NCBI GenBank assembly: GCA_016188295.1
Contig: JACPIA010000001.1
Coordinates: 1-47,834 of the forward strand
Source: Candidatus Vogelbacteria bacterium
GTDB lineage: Bacteria > Patescibacteriota > Minisyncoccia > Phycocordibacterales > XYD1-FULL-46-19
Length of the DNA: 47,834 nt
Reading direction: 5' to 3'
Below the pieces are notes generated by a model. It was not told the DNA's origin. It made no database searches and was given only the letters and a program-made list of their open reading frames with translations. Both the position numbers and the translations under genes were made by a program. This document shows positions 24,772-33,264 of this stretch, piece by piece; within the stretch, counting starts at the first letter, position 1; every line of letters starts with the position of its first letter.

Positions 24772-26913
24772 ATGTCTCGCGACTATCCGTTAGCTAAAGT
24801 TCGCAATATCGGTATTATTGCCCATATCGATGCTGGTAAAACTACCACTACTGAGCGTATTTTATATTACACCGGTGTCTCACATAAAATCGGTGAGGTC
24901 CACGAAGGTGAGGCTACTATGGACTGGATGGAGCAAGAGCAAGAACGCGGTATTACCATTACTAGTGCCGCTACTACCGCTTTTTGGGTACCTACTTACA
25001 CTACTGGTGATGAGTCTAAAAAACATCGGTTTAATATTATTGATACGCCGGGGCACGTGGACTTTACCGCTGAGGTGGAGCGCTCGCTTAAGGTGCTGGA
25101 TGGTGGGGTTGTGGTGTTTGATGGTGTGGCTGGAGTGGAGCCACAATCGGAGACGGTATGGCGCCAAGCCGACAAGTACAAAGTGCCGCGCATTTGCTTT
25201 GTTAACAAAATGGATCGAATGGGGGCCTCGTTCGATCATTGTTTTAAAACGATTTTAGAACGTTTAACTAAAAAAGCAGTCCGGGTCCAATTACCGTGGG
25301 GCGAGGACAGCGCCCACGAGGGCGTAATCGATTTATTACGAATGAAGGCCTATCACTTTGAGGGTGATATGGGTAATAAAATTATTGAGCTGGAAGTGCC
25401 GGCCGAATCTTTAGCTCGGGCTAAAGAGTTACGCGCCGAGTTGGTGGAAAAAATTGTCGAGCGTGATGAGGCGGCGATGAATGCTTATTTGGAAGGTAAA
25501 GAGCCTGGTATTGATGAGCTTAAAGTCATTTTGCGGAAAGCGGTGCTGGCCAATGAGTTGGTGCCGGTATTTTGTGGCACGGCGCTCCGTAACAAGGGGG
25601 TGCAATTAGTGTTGGACGGAGTGGTAGATTATTTACCGGCGCCCACCGATGTGCCACCAATTAAAGGTCATGATCCAGTTACTGATGAGGAGGTCGAACG
25701 GTCATCGTCTGACGAGATTCCTTTTGCCGCTCTCGCTTTTAAATTACAAACGGACCCATTTATTGGTCAACTCACTTACATCCGCGTATATTCTGGGACT
25801 TTGGAAGCTGGTTCTTATGTCTACAATGCCACTCGCGGCGAGAAGGAACGAGTTGGTCGTGTCGTACGCATGCACGCTAATCATCGTGAGGAGGTCAAAA
25901 AAGTTTATGCCGGTGAAATTGCCGCCATTGTGGGTTTAAAAAATACTCGTACCTCTGATACGTTGTGTGACGAGAATCATCCGATTATTTTAGAAAAAAT
26001 TGACTTCCCTGAGCCGGTCGTTTCCTTGCGGATTGAGCCTAAAACTAAAGCTGATCAAGAGAAAATGGGTATGGCCCTCAAAAAACTCTCCGACGAAGAT
26101 CCTACTTTCCGCGTCAAATCGGATCAAGAGACGATGGAGACGATTATTGCTGGTATGGGTGAACTCCACTTGGATATTATTGTTGATCGAATGAGGCGCG
26201 AGTTTGGCGTGGAGGCTAATGTGGGTAAACCACAAGTGGCTTATAAGGAAACGATCACTGCCGCCGCCGAAGCCGAAGGTAAATATATTAAACAATCTGG
26301 CGGTAAGGGTCAGTACGGTCATGTTCGAATCCGCATTAAACCGCTTGAGCCAGTGGTGGAGGGCGCTAAAATGGCTAAAAATGTGAGCCGCGAGGATCAC
26401 TTTGAGTTTATTAACTCGGTTAAAGGTGGTGCCATCCCGCAAGAATTTATTGCGCCAGTCGAAAAGGGAATCCGAGAGACGCTTGATCGTGGTATCTTAG
26501 CCGATTTTGAGATGGTTGATGTGTCTTGTGAGCTTTATGATGGCTCGTATCACGATGTCGACTCTTCAGAATTGGCTTTTAAACTAGCTGGATCAATGGC
26601 TTTCCAAGACGCCGCCAAGCGAGCTAAACCAGTATTATTGGAACCAATTATGAAAGTAGAGGTGGTGGTGCCGGAGAAATTTATGGGCGATATTACTGGT
26701 CAGTTAAGTTCCAAGCGTGGTCAGATTGAGGCGATGGAAGACCGTTTTAACTTAAAAGTGGTGCGCGCTAAGGTGCCACTCTCGGAAATGTTTGGTTATG
26801 TCACCACACTCCGCTCAATGACCGAAGGCCGTGGTACTTTTACGATGGAATTTTCCGAGTACGCTATTATCCCAGTTAACGTCGCTCAAACCATTATCGA
26901 AGCGCGCAAGTAA
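24772..26913 (+). CDS. fusA: Elongation factor G
   Basis: EF-G is the GTPase that drives translocation. The 713 residues have G1 [10 protein letters not shown] from residue 17, the RGITI switch, G3 DTPGHVDF, G4 NKMD, then domains II to [18 protein letters not shown] belongs to domain IV and [20 protein letters not shown] to domain V. Length and motifs are normal. It follows rpsG in the classical str-operon order, but tuf is separated and has its own promoter. A palindromic repeat (copy 5) starts within 3 bases of the stop. Confidence 0.98.
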   Translation: MSRDYPLAKVRNIGIIAHIDAGKTTTTERILYYTGVSHKIGEVHEGEATMDWMEQEQERGITITSAATTAFWVPTYTTGDESKKHRFNIIDTPGHVDFTAEVERSLKVLDGGVVVFDGVAGVEPQSETVWRQADKYKVPRICFVNKMDRMGASFDHCFKTILERLTKKAVRVQLPWGEDSAHEGVIDLLRMKAYHFEGDMGNKIIELEVPAESLARAKELRAELVEKIVERDEAAMNAYLEGKEPGIDELKVILRKAVLANELVPVFCGTALRNKGVQLVLDGVVDYLPAPTDVPPIKGHDPVTDEEVERSSSDEIPFAALAFKLQTDPFIGQLTYIRVYSGTLEAGSYVYNATRGEKERVGRVVRMHANHREEVKKVYAGEIAAIVGLKNTRTSDTLCDENHPIILEKIDFPEPVVSLRIEPKTKADQEKMGMALKKLSDEDPTFRVKSDQETMETIIAGMGELHLDIIVDRMRREFGVEANVGKPQVAYKETITAAAEAEGKYIKQSGGKGQYGHVRIRIKPLEPVVEGAKMAKNVSREDHFEFINSVKGGAIPQEFIAPVEKGIRETLDRGILADFEMVDVSCELYDGSYHDVDSSELAFKLAGSMAFQDAAKRAKPVLLEPIMKVEVVVPEKFMGDITGQLSSKRGQIEAMEDRFNLKVVRAKVPLSEMFGYVTTLRSMTEGRGTFTMEFSEYAIIPVNVAQTIIEARK

Positions 26914-26915
26914 TC

Positions 26916-26938
26916 ATTATCAAGGCCTTGCCTTGACA
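26916..26938. repeat. Short intergenic palindrome, copy 5
   Basis: ATTATCAAGGC, loop CTT, GCCTTGACAT; same core as copy 4. It lies directly behind the fusA stop codon. Confidence 0.8.
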
Positions 26939-26962
26939 TGAAGTAATACCCTTATTTTTCAA

Positions 26963-26983
26963 CAACGAGGCTAAGCCTCGTTG
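26963..26983. repeat. Short intergenic palindrome, copy 6 (GAGGC variant)
   Basis: CAACGAGGC (26963-26971), loop TAA, GCCTCGTTG (26975-26983): a perfect 9-bp stem. It belongs to the GAGGC/GCCTC branch of the repeat family, like the copy at 31721. Confidence 0.8.
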
Positions 26984-27017
26984 GATTGATGAGATTGTTT
27001 TTTTGATGATTATGAGG

Positions 27018-27023
27018 TAAGAT
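27018..27023 (+). promoter_or_regulatory. Possible -10 box of the 27034 gene
   Basis: TAAGAT at 27018-27023 places the predicted transcript start about four bases before the ATG at 27034, in line with the near-leaderless pattern of the backbone genes. Confidence 0.4.
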
Positions 27024-27033
27024 AGGTTTAATT

Positions 27034-27318
27034 ATGATTCGAAATTTGGTGATTGGAGCGATTATTCTGATAATGATTAGTCTGTTGATTTGGTGGTTTA
27101 CGCCGATCAGTATGGCACCAGTTCCAGTATCAACAACAGAGGGCACAGAGAATAAACTAGTACTGCCGACGCCGTCAGAAAGACCAGAAAGGGATAATAC
27201 GACTAATAATGTGGGGGGAGGTATTGCCTGTACAATGGAGGCTAAATTGTGTCCCGATGGCACTTATGTCAGTCGTATCGCCCCAAATTGTGAATTTGCC
27301 ATTTGTCCAGCTCCTTGA
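27034..27318 (+). CDS. Small membrane-anchored protein with a Cys-rich C-terminal motif
   Basis: The 94-residue protein has an N-terminal hydrophobic anchor or uncleaved signal (MIRNLVIGAIILIMISLLIWWF), a Pro/Ser/Thr-rich spacer, and a C-terminal motif with four Cys: CTMEAKLCPDGTYVSR then PNCEFAICPAP. I know this C-terminal motif from many small Parcubacteria secreted proteins; its function is not known to me. It may form two disulfides outside the membrane. It sits alone between fusA and tuf with a weak -10 box. Confidence 0.7.
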   Translation: MIRNLVIGAIILIMISLLIWWFTPISMAPVPVSTTEGTENKLVLPTPSERPERDNTTNNVGGGIACTMEAKLCPDGTYVSRIAPNCEFAICPAP

Positions 27319-27329
27319 TCAATGATTAT

Positions 27330-27359
27330 CCCGAGGCTCCCCGAGGTTAAGCCTTGAGG
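27330..27359. repeat. Degenerate palindromic repeat, copy 7
   Basis: CCGAGGCTCCCCGAGG, then TTAAGCCTTGAGG: an imperfect combination of the GAGG and CCTTG arms with wobble pairs. Confidence 0.45.
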
Positions 27360-27361
27360 TG

Positions 27362-27393
27362 ATTTACCACAGAGACGGTCCTATGTGGTAAAT
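27362..27393. promoter_or_regulatory. Inverted repeat abutting the tuf -35 box
   Basis: ATTTACCACA (27362-27371) and TGTGGTAAAT (27384-27393) form a perfect 10-bp inverted repeat with a 12-base loop, ending two bases before the -35 box. There is no T run, so it is more likely an operator or RNA element than a terminator. Confidence 0.45.
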
Positions 27394-27395
27394 AC

Positions 27396-27452
27396 TTGAC
27401 GAGAGTGTAGTTGTTGCGATATGATAGATCCACGCTTAATCTGCGTGCTTTT
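27396..27452 (+). promoter_or_regulatory. tuf promoter with a 5'-terminal hairpin
   Basis: TTGACG (27396-27401), 18-base spacer, TATGAT (27420-27425). The predicted start is near 27432, exactly at a hairpin CACGC (27431-27435) with GCGTG (27443-27447), followed by CTTTTTG. The leader is about 57 bases. The arrangement resembles the rpsS and rpsN leaders. Confidence 0.7.
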
Positions 27453-27488
27453 TGTTTATAAACATTAATAATTAGTAAAAATATACAT

Positions 27489-28691
27489 ATGGCTGAAGCA
27501 TTTGATCGTTCCAAGCCGCACGTCAACATCGGGACCATTGGTCACGTGGACCACGGCAAAACAACTTTGACGGCATCGATTTTGCACGTTTTGGATCTTA
27601 ATAAAGACAAGGGTTATGGGGCCCGGGTTGAGGCTGTTGATGGTATCGACAATGCCCCAGAGGAGAAAGCACGCGGTATTACTATCGCTCTCCACCACTC
27701 CGAGTATTGGACACCTAAGCGTCACTACGCCCACATTGATGCTCCAGGTCACGCCGACTATATTAAAAACATGATCACCGGTGCCGCTCAAATGGACGGT
27801 GCGATCTTGGTGGTCGCCGCCACGGACGGCTTGATGCCTCAAACTAGAGAACACGTTTTACTCGCTCGCCAAGTGGGTGTGCCAAAGCTTATTGTCTTCC
27901 TCAATAAAGTGGACATGGTGGATGATGCCGAATTGATTGACTTGGTGGAGGAGGAAGTGCGTGAGTTGTTAGAGAAAAATGGTTTTGATGGTAAAAACAC
28001 ACCAATTATTCGCGGTTCTGGCCTTAAGGCTTTAAGTGCCACCAGTGCCGACGATGAGTGGGCCCAAAAAGTATTTCAATTAATTAACACGGTGGATGAG
28101 TTTTTACCGGACCCGGTGCGTGAGGTAGACAAGCCATTCCTAATGCCTGTTGAGGATATTTTTACCATTGAAGGCCGTGGCACGGTGGTGACTGGTCGGA
28201 TTGAGCGCGGCAAAGTAAAAGTGGGTGAGGAAATTGAAATCATTGGTCTCAAGGCTGCCGCTAAAACCACGGTCACCGGTATTGAGATGTTTAATAAGCA
28301 ACTCGAGGAGGGTATTGCGGGCGACAATGCCGGTATCTTACTCCGGGGTCTTAAAAAAGAGGATGTTACTCGCGGTCAAGTGTTAGCTAAGACGAGTTCT
28401 GTAACTCCCCACGCTGATTTTGAGGCTGAGGTTTATATTCTCTCTAAAGAGGAGGGTGGTCGTCATACTCCCTTCTTTACTGGTTACAAACCTCAATTTT
28501 ACGTCCGGACTACTGACGTCACTGGTGAAGTTACCTTGGATGAAAATGTCAAAATGGTAATGCCGGGCGATACGGTTACCTTTAAGGTTAAATTGGTTGC
28601 CCCGGTAGCTTTGGAGGAGAAGCAACGCTTTGCCATCCGTGAGGGTGGTAAGACAGTAGGCGCCGGTGTGGTTACTAAAATTATTGCTTAA
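27489..28691 (+). CDS. tuf: Elongation factor Tu
   Basis: EF-Tu delivers aminoacyl-tRNA to the ribosome. The 400 residues carry GHVDHGKT (18-25), ARGITI (61-66), DAPGHADY (84-91) and NKVD (near 139), followed by the two beta-barrel domains ([29 protein letters not shown]). The usual Cys in DCPGH is Ala85 here, and the switch I region has [10 protein letters not shown] instead of INTSHVEY, as in divergent bacteria. The gene has the best consensus promoter of the backbone. A 25-base gap separates it from rpsJ, which may be co-transcribed. Confidence 0.98.
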   Translation: MAEAFDRSKPHVNIGTIGHVDHGKTTLTASILHVLDLNKDKGYGARVEAVDGIDNAPEEKARGITIALHHSEYWTPKRHYAHIDAPGHADYIKNMITGAAQMDGAILVVAATDGLMPQTREHVLLARQVGVPKLIVFLNKVDMVDDAELIDLVEEEVRELLEKNGFDGKNTPIIRGSGLKALSATSADDEWAQKVFQLINTVDEFLPDPVREVDKPFLMPVEDIFTIEGRGTVVTGRIERGKVKVGEEIEIIGLKAAAKTTVTGIEMFNKQLEEGIAGDNAGILLRGLKKEDVTRGQVLAKTSSVTPHADFEAEVYILSKEEGGRHTPFFTGYKPQFYVRTTDVTGEVTLDENVKMVMPGDTVTFKVKLVAPVALEEKQRFAIREGGKTVGAGVVTKIIA

Positions 28692-28716
28692 CTAAATTAT
28701 CGCCATCTTAATCTCT

Positions 28717-29085
28717 ATGGCCACTGCTACTGCCAAAACTAAAAAGGCCAAAGTGCTGGCTCCGAGTAAAGACAAGGAGGTGGCTAAGTTACGTATTCGG
28801 GTCTCGGCTTATGAGAATAAGATTTTAGATGCCAGTGTTAAACAAATTGTGGACACGGCTAATCGTTATGATGCTGTTATTGAAGGCCCAATTCCATTAC
28901 CAACCGAAATCAAAAAGTACACGGTTAATCGGGGGGCGTTTATCGATAAAAACTCGCGCGAGCAATTTGAGATGCGAGTGCATAAGCGCTTGATTGATAT
29001 CTTAAATCCATCGTCAAAAATTATTGAGAGTTTAACCAACTTAAGTCTGCCATCTGGCGTTAATATTGATGTGAAGATGCTCTAA
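28717..29085 (+). CDS. rpsJ: 30S ribosomal protein S10
   Basis: S10 is part of the 30S head and also the NusE transcription factor that contacts NusG. The 122 residues have a Lys/Ala-rich N-terminal extension of about 20 (MATATAKTKKAKVLAPSKDK) before the normal core KLRIRVSAYENKILDASVKQIV and EMRVHKRLIDILNPSSKIIESL. It opens the S10-type cluster. Confidence 0.97.
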   Translation: MATATAKTKKAKVLAPSKDKEVAKLRIRVSAYENKILDASVKQIVDTANRYDAVIEGPIPLPTEIKKYTVNRGAFIDKNSREQFEMRVHKRLIDILNPSSKIIESLTNLSLPSGVNIDVKML

Positions 29086-29108
29086 TTGGGTCAATTTACT
29101 GCACGTTT

Positions 29109-29663
29109 ATGAAAATCCTGCTTGGTACTAAAAAATATATGACTCAAGTGTTTGATGAGTCCGGTAAGGTCAAACCCGTAACTATTGTGTCGGTGGCTCC
29201 TTTAATCGTGACCGCTAAACAAAGTTACAAACGCCAATCTAAAGCTGAAATGGTTCAAATCGGAACCGATAAAACTAGGCGCGAATTCCCGGCTATTGGT
29301 AATTTGGCGGAGCTCGCAGTGGGCACCACCTTAGCGGTGGACTTATTTGCTGATGGTGACGAGGTGGCAGTTAGCGGTATTACTAAAGGTAAGGGTTTTC
29401 AAGGAGTGGTTAAGCGTCACCGTTTTAGCGGTGGACCACGCTCTCATGGTCAAAAGCACTCTGAACGCGAAGCCGGCTCGATCGGGGCCACGGGTCCACA
29501 GCGTGTTTTTAAAGGAGTGCGGATGCCCGGCCGGATGGGTGGCGATCGAATAACCATCAAAAGACTCAAGATCATCAAAGTTGATAAAGATAATAATTTA
29601 CTATACATTGGCGGAGCAATTCCTGGTCGCCAAGGTACTCTTCTTGAGATCAAAGGAATCTAA
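29109..29663 (+). CDS. rplC: 50S ribosomal protein L3
   Basis: L3 reaches the peptidyl transferase centre. The 184 residues (205-210 usual) contain the N-terminal LLGTKKYMTQVFDESGKVKPVTIVS, then FQGVVKRHRFSGGPRSHGQ and the tip GVRMPGRMGGDRITIK. The reduced length reflects shortened loops. It starts 23 bases after rpsJ. Confidence 0.97.
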   Translation: MKILLGTKKYMTQVFDESGKVKPVTIVSVAPLIVTAKQSYKRQSKAEMVQIGTDKTRREFPAIGNLAELAVGTTLAVDLFADGDEVAVSGITKGKGFQGVVKRHRFSGGPRSHGQKHSEREAGSIGATGPQRVFKGVRMPGRMGGDRITIKRLKIIKVDKDNNLLYIGGAIPGRQGTLLEIKGI

Positions 29664-29668
29664 AAATT

Positions 29669-30340
29669 ATGGAAGCACCAATTTACAATCAAAATGGTCA
29701 ATCCGCTGGCACCATGGAGTTGCCTAAGGGCGTCTTTGGGATGAAGTGGAATGGTGATTTAGTCCATCAAGTGATTACTGGCTTGGCCGCTAATGCTCGC
29801 CAAACTTTAGCCGATACTAAAGGTCGAGGAGCAGTGAGGGGTGGTGGTAAAAAGCCTTGGCAACAAAAAGGGACTGGTCGAGCGCGTCATGGTTCGATTC
29901 GCTCGCCGATCTGGGTGGGTGGTGGTGTGACTCATGGCCCGGTTAAAGAAAAGAATTACACTCAAAAAATCAATAAAAAGATGAAGGCTAAGGCTTTGGC
30001 TGTTCTACTCTCGGCCAAGTTGGCTGACCGAGAGGTGTTGTTGTTAGATACGACTCCAGTTACTCCTAAGACTAAAGAGGCGATCACTTTTCTTAAGCAA
30101 CTGTCTGGTGGAGCTAAATTACCACATTTACTTTATCTTAAGGGTCATCGGGCATTAATTGTGGTACCAAACGAAGCTAAAACCTTACGTCAGGGCTTCC
30201 GTAATATTTCTACAGTCCGCGTTGAGGCGGCCGATACTATCAGTCCGACTGATGTCGCTAAGTATCAATACGTGGTGATCACTGATCCTAAATTATCTGT
30301 GCCAGTACTGGAACGCCGGACTAAAGTCAGTAATAAATAA
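29669..30340 (+). CDS. rplD: 50S ribosomal protein L4 (L1e family)
   Basis: L4 lines the exit tunnel and in many bacteria represses its own operon. The 223 residues include the tunnel loop RGAVRGGGKKPWQQKGTGRARHGSIRSPIWVGGG (about 50-85) and a Rossmann-like C-terminal half. Only 5 bases separate it from rplC. A classical L4-binding S10 leader was not recognised upstream of rpsJ. Confidence 0.97.
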   Translation: MEAPIYNQNGQSAGTMELPKGVFGMKWNGDLVHQVITGLAANARQTLADTKGRGAVRGGGKKPWQQKGTGRARHGSIRSPIWVGGGVTHGPVKEKNYTQKINKKMKAKALAVLLSAKLADREVLLLDTTPVTPKTKEAITFLKQLSGGAKLPHLLYLKGHRALIVVPNEAKTLRQGFRNISTVRVEAADTISPTDVAKYQYVVITDPKLSVPVLERRTKVSNK

Positions 30341-30346
30341 TTTTTT

Positions 30347-30652
30347 ATGTCACGCATTTCTAAGATCAATACTACTAATCGTGAGGTGATTATCCGTCCC
30401 CATGTGACGGAGAAGGCCAATCTGTTTGCTACCGCTAAGGCGCCGGCTTACATTTTTAATGTGAGTATCGTAGCTACTAAGACGGAGGTCGCGGCAGCGA
30501 TTAAGCGTCAATACAAAGTGACGCCGGTTAAAATCGCGATGATTACCAAGCCGCGTAAAAAAATGCAGGCCCGGGGGCGCAAAGGTTTTACGCCGATTGG
30601 TAAAAAGGCGGTTGTTTATTTAAAAGTGGGAGATAGTATTACCATTGCTTAA
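30347..30652 (+). CDS. rplW: 50S ribosomal protein L23
   Basis: L23 sits at the tunnel exit and is the docking site for trigger factor and SRP. The 101 residues show IIRPHVTEKANLFA, then AAAIKRQYKVTPVKIAMITKPRKKM and GRKGFTPIGKKAVVYLKVGDSI. Because the trigger factor here keeps its GFRKG signature, the L23 contact is probably conserved. Confidence 0.96.
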   Translation: MSRISKINTTNREVIIRPHVTEKANLFATAKAPAYIFNVSIVATKTEVAAAIKRQYKVTPVKIAMITKPRKKMQARGRKGFTPIGKKAVVYLKVGDSITIA

Positions 30653-30660
30653 ATATTTTT

Positions 30661-31500
30661 ATGAAAAAGTATCGCCCAGTCACCCCTAGTCGTCGTGGTA
30701 TGTCCACGATCAATTACCGTGATCTTTTAACTAATGTTAAACCGGCTAAAAATTTAACCTCTGGTTTCAAGCGTAGTGTCGGTCGCAATAATGCTGGTCG
30801 TATTACCGTGCGTCATCAGGGTGGTGGACATAAGCGTTTGTATCGCGAAATTGATTTTGATCTTAATAAATACAATATCCCAGCCACAATCGAAACATTA
30901 GAGTATGATCCGAATCGCTCGGCTTTTATTGCGTTAGTTAGTTACGCCGATGGTGAAAAGCGCTACATCTTAATGCCCGACAGTCTAAAAATCGGAGACA
31001 CTTTCCTCATCTCCGAGCAAGCGCCGATTGCGCCGGGTAATCGTTTACCACTCTCTAAAATCCCGATTGGTACTTTTATTTATAACTTGGAGATTAAACC
31101 CAAAGGTGGGGCCAAGTTGGTACGTTCGGCTGGTGTTTTTGCCGAAGTGTTGGCTAATGATGCTGGTTACACGGCGGTAAAGTTACCATCTACTGAAATT
31201 CGCCGAGTCAATCAAACCGCTTGGGCTTCGATTGGTGTAGTCGCTAATAGCGAGCATAAATTAGAGAACTCAGGTAAAGCTGGCCGTTCGCGCTGGCTCG
31301 GTATCCGGCCAACCGTACGCGGTAGCGCCATGAATCCAGTTGATCACCCTTATGGTGGTGGTGAAGGTCGCCAACCGCGTGGTACTCGTCGACCCAAGAC
31401 GGCTTGGGGTAAAGTGACTGGTGGTCGCAAAACGCGCCGAACTAAAAAATACTCCAACAAGTTTATCGTCTCCCGTCGCAAAAAAGCCAAACGCAGCTAA
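30661..31500 (+). CDS. rplB: 50S ribosomal protein L2
   Basis: L2 is needed for subunit joining and peptidyl transfer. The 279 residues include GRNNAGRITVRHQGGGHKRLYR and the C-terminal loop RGSAMNPVDHPYGGGEGRQPRG with the important His of the HPYGGG turn. It ends the first ribosomal transcript: a GC-rich hairpin follows, and the expected neighbour rpsS starts only 397 bases later with its own promoter. Confidence 0.98.
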   Translation: MKKYRPVTPSRRGMSTINYRDLLTNVKPAKNLTSGFKRSVGRNNAGRITVRHQGGGHKRLYREIDFDLNKYNIPATIETLEYDPNRSAFIALVSYADGEKRYILMPDSLKIGDTFLISEQAPIAPGNRLPLSKIPIGTFIYNLEIKPKGGAKLVRSAGVFAEVLANDAGYTAVKLPSTEIRRVNQTAWASIGVVANSEHKLENSGKAGRSRWLGIRPTVRGSAMNPVDHPYGGGEGRQPRGTRRPKTAWGKVTGGRKTRRTKKYSNKFIVSRRKKAKRS

Positions 31501-31516
31501 TCCGAGGCAATTTGCC

Positions 31517-31538
31517 GCGCGGGAGAGTACTCCCGCGC
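31517..31538 (+). terminator. Hairpin terminator after rplB
   Basis: GCGCGGGAG (31517-31525) pairs with CTCCCGCGC (31530-31538) over a 4-base loop: a perfect 9-bp GC-rich stem. The following sequence TTCTGTTTCT is T-rich but broken. Confidence 0.75.
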
Positions 31539-31630
31539 TTCTGTTTCTATAATTAAATAATCGGGCAAGTATACCAAAACTACGCATATGAGGAAAAGTG
31601 GTACACTTGTTGTAATGGGTAAAAATTATT

Positions 31631-31650
31631 CCCCCGAGGCCTCACCTCGG
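31631..31650. repeat. Palindromic repeat, copy 8
   Basis: CCGAGG (31634-31639) and CCTCGG (31645-31650) with a 5-base loop, preceded by CCC. Confidence 0.65.
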
Positions 31651-31720
31651 AAAGCTTAATGACAACAAAACCACGATCGTAATAATGTGGTATAGGAAGG
31701 TAAATTTAGACCAAAAAATT

Positions 31721-31749
31721 ACTCCCCCGAGGCTAAGCCTCGGGGGAGT
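31721..31749. repeat. Palindromic repeat, copy 9
   Basis: ACTCCCCCGAGGC (31721-31733), loop TAA, GCCTCGGGGGAGT (31737-31749): a perfect 13-bp stem, the longest of the family. Confidence 0.85.
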
Positions 31750-31832
31750 TGCGTTAACTAGGATTAGGATTTTCCATCTGCATCCCAACCTTCTTTTGTC
31801 GCTAAATATTGGAGTTCTTCATAAGTGTTAAT

Positions 31833-31891
31833 TTGACATCCCGGCTTTATTTGTATAGGATAAAGCACACGAGTCGAACGATTCGTTTTTT
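31833..31891 (+). promoter_or_regulatory. rpsS promoter and 5'-terminal hairpin module
   Basis: TTGACA (31833-31838), 17-base spacer, TAGGAT (31856-31861). The predicted start is near 31868. A hairpin CGAGTC (31870-31875) with GATTCG (31880-31885) follows at once, then T6 (31886-31891), and the ATG is at 31898. The words TTGACATC and TAGGATAAAGC recur almost unchanged upstream of rpsN. Confidence 0.7.
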
Positions 31892-31897
31892 ATTTGT

Positions 31898-32254
31898 ATG
31901 GCCCGATCTCTAGCTAAAGGTCCCTATGTGGATGCCAAGTTGATCAAAAAGATCACCGGAAAAAAGCCCCAAGATATGGGGATTGTTAAAACGTGGGCTC
32001 GTCGCAGTCAAATCGCTCCCGAAATGGTCGGTTTTACTTTTGGTGTTCATAACGGCAAAAATCATATTGAGGTGTTTGTCACCGAGGACATGGTCGGCCA
32101 CCGTTTGGGTGAGTTTTCACCGACTCGCAAGTTCACTAAGCACGGCGGTAAAATGCAAAAGGAGATGGAGCAAAAGAAAAAGGAGGCTGAAATTGCCGCC
32201 GCTAAAGCCGCTTCAGCCCCAGCTGTTGGTGCTCCCGTTACGCCTAAAAAATAA
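31898..32254 (+). CDS. rpsS: 30S ribosomal protein S19
   Basis: S19 forms the head of the small subunit with S13. The 118 residues consist of the normal core ([54 protein letters not shown]) and an extra C-terminal tail of about 25 residues, rich in Lys, Glu and Ala ([18 protein letters not shown]). It is the first gene of the second ribosomal transcript. Confidence 0.97.
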   Translation: MARSLAKGPYVDAKLIKKITGKKPQDMGIVKTWARRSQIAPEMVGFTFGVHNGKNHIEVFVTEDMVGHRLGEFSPTRKFTKHGGKMQKEMEQKKKEAEIAAAKAASAPAVGAPVTPKK

Positions 32255-32257
32255 GTT

Positions 32258-32596
32258 ATGAAGGCGCGCTTATCTAATTATCGTCAAGCTCCCCGCAAAG
32301 TCCGGTTACTGGCCGACTTAGTGCGTGGTAAAACGGTACCCGAGGCTTTAACCACTTTAGCTTTTGCCGCTAAGCGAGCCTCTCGTCCAATGGCTAAGCT
32401 TATTGCTTCGGCGGCGGCTAATGCCAATATCAAAAGCTCATTAGCGCCCGAGCAATTACAGGTTAAGACCATCACTGTTAATAAGGGCCAAGTGCTTAAG
32501 CGTTCGATGCCACGGGCCCGAGGTTCTGCTTTTCCGATCCACAAACACTCGAGTCATATTGAGGTCGAGTTAACTCCTAAAGTAAATAAAGTCTAA
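32258..32596 (+). CDS. rplV: 50S ribosomal protein L22
   Basis: L22 lines the exit tunnel with its long beta hairpin. The 112 residues contain YRQAPRKVRLLADLVRGKTV and the hairpin LKRSMPRARGSAFPIHKHSSHIEV. The gap to rpsS is three bases. Confidence 0.97.
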   Translation: MKARLSNYRQAPRKVRLLADLVRGKTVPEALTTLAFAAKRASRPMAKLIASAAANANIKSSLAPEQLQVKTITVNKGQVLKRSMPRARGSAFPIHKHSSHIEVELTPKVNKV

Positions 32597-32600
32597 TTTT

Positions 32601-33260
32601 ATGACCCACAGCGTCCATCCATACTCCCACCGACTTGGTATTATCCGCGACTGGCGCTCGCGCTGGTTTGGCAAGCGTGGTCAATACCAACAATTTTTAA
32701 AAATGGACATTTTGCTCCGGGAGTTTTTAACTAAGCGTTTGCGGGGAATGTATGTCGACTCGGTAGATATGGAGCGCAGTGTTAATACTTACCGCATTAT
32801 TATCCGGACCTCGCGCCCGGGTATGATTATTGGTCGCAATGGTGAGGGTGCCGCTAAACTCAAAAACGATATTATTAAAATCGTTAAGCGGATTGGTTCG
32901 GAGTTACCTAAAGAACTTAAAGTAGATATTGAGGAGGTTAAAAATCCCGACGCGCGCGCCGCGATTGTGGCGGCGATGGTCGCCGAGGGCTTGGAGAAGC
33001 GCTTACCCTTCCGTCGCGTACTCAAACAAACAGTAGAGAAGGTGATGGGTCAACGCGAGGTTAAGGGTGTTAAAATCGCCTTGTCGGGTCGTTTAGGTGG
33101 GGCCGATATGAGTCGGGCTGAGAGTTTAAAACAAGGTCAAATTCCACTCCAAACTTTACGCGCCGATATCGATTTTGCTCGTGAGCAAGCCTATCTCTCT
33201 TATGGCGTCATCGGGATTAAAGTCTGGATCTACCGGGGCGAGATCTTTGCTGACAAATAA
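32601..33260 (+). CDS. rpsC: 30S ribosomal protein S3
   Basis: S3 lies at the mRNA entry channel. The 219 residues have the N-terminal THSVHPYSHRLGIIRDWRSRW, a KH domain with the GRNG loop (RPGMIIGRNGEGAAKL) and the C-terminal SGRLGGADMSRAE and GVIGIKVWIYRGEI. The end lacks the extended tail found in E. coli. Confidence 0.97.
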   Translation: MTHSVHPYSHRLGIIRDWRSRWFGKRGQYQQFLKMDILLREFLTKRLRGMYVDSVDMERSVNTYRIIIRTSRPGMIIGRNGEGAAKLKNDIIKIVKRIGSELPKELKVDIEEVKNPDARAAIVAAMVAEGLEKRLPFRRVLKQTVEKVMGQREVKGVKIALSGRLGGADMSRAESLKQGQIPLQTLRADIDFAREQAYLSYGVIGIKVWIYRGEIFADK

Positions 33261-33264
33261 TAAT

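Larger units (their letters stand above)
31501..31897. other. 397-base break between rplB and rpsS
   Basis: This stretch, unusual inside an S10 cluster, contains in order a hairpin terminator (31517-31538), two palindromic repeats (31631-31650 and 31721-31749), and the rpsS promoter with its 5' hairpin (31833-31891). No convincing gene is seen; a 34-codon minus-strand frame at 31764-31868 is discussed among the rejected items. Confidence 0.75.

Noticed and set aside
28691-28717. An S10-type leader with an L4-binding hairpin before rpsJ.
   Set aside because: Only 25 bases separate tuf and rpsJ, and no hairpin of the known type is visible.
31588-31659. A 23-codon plus-strand frame and a longer one of 49 codons in the rplB-rpsS gap.
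   Set aside because: Both run through the palindromes, lack SD and family similarity, and the longer one includes low-complexity translation of the repeat.
31764-31868. Minus-strand frame of 34 codons starting GTG, with a protein-like sequence (INTYEELQYLATKEGWDAD).
   Set aside because: It reads like the end of a gene, but it is short, has no SD, overlaps the rpsS promoter and could easily be open by chance. It might be a gene remnant; there is not enough to call it.
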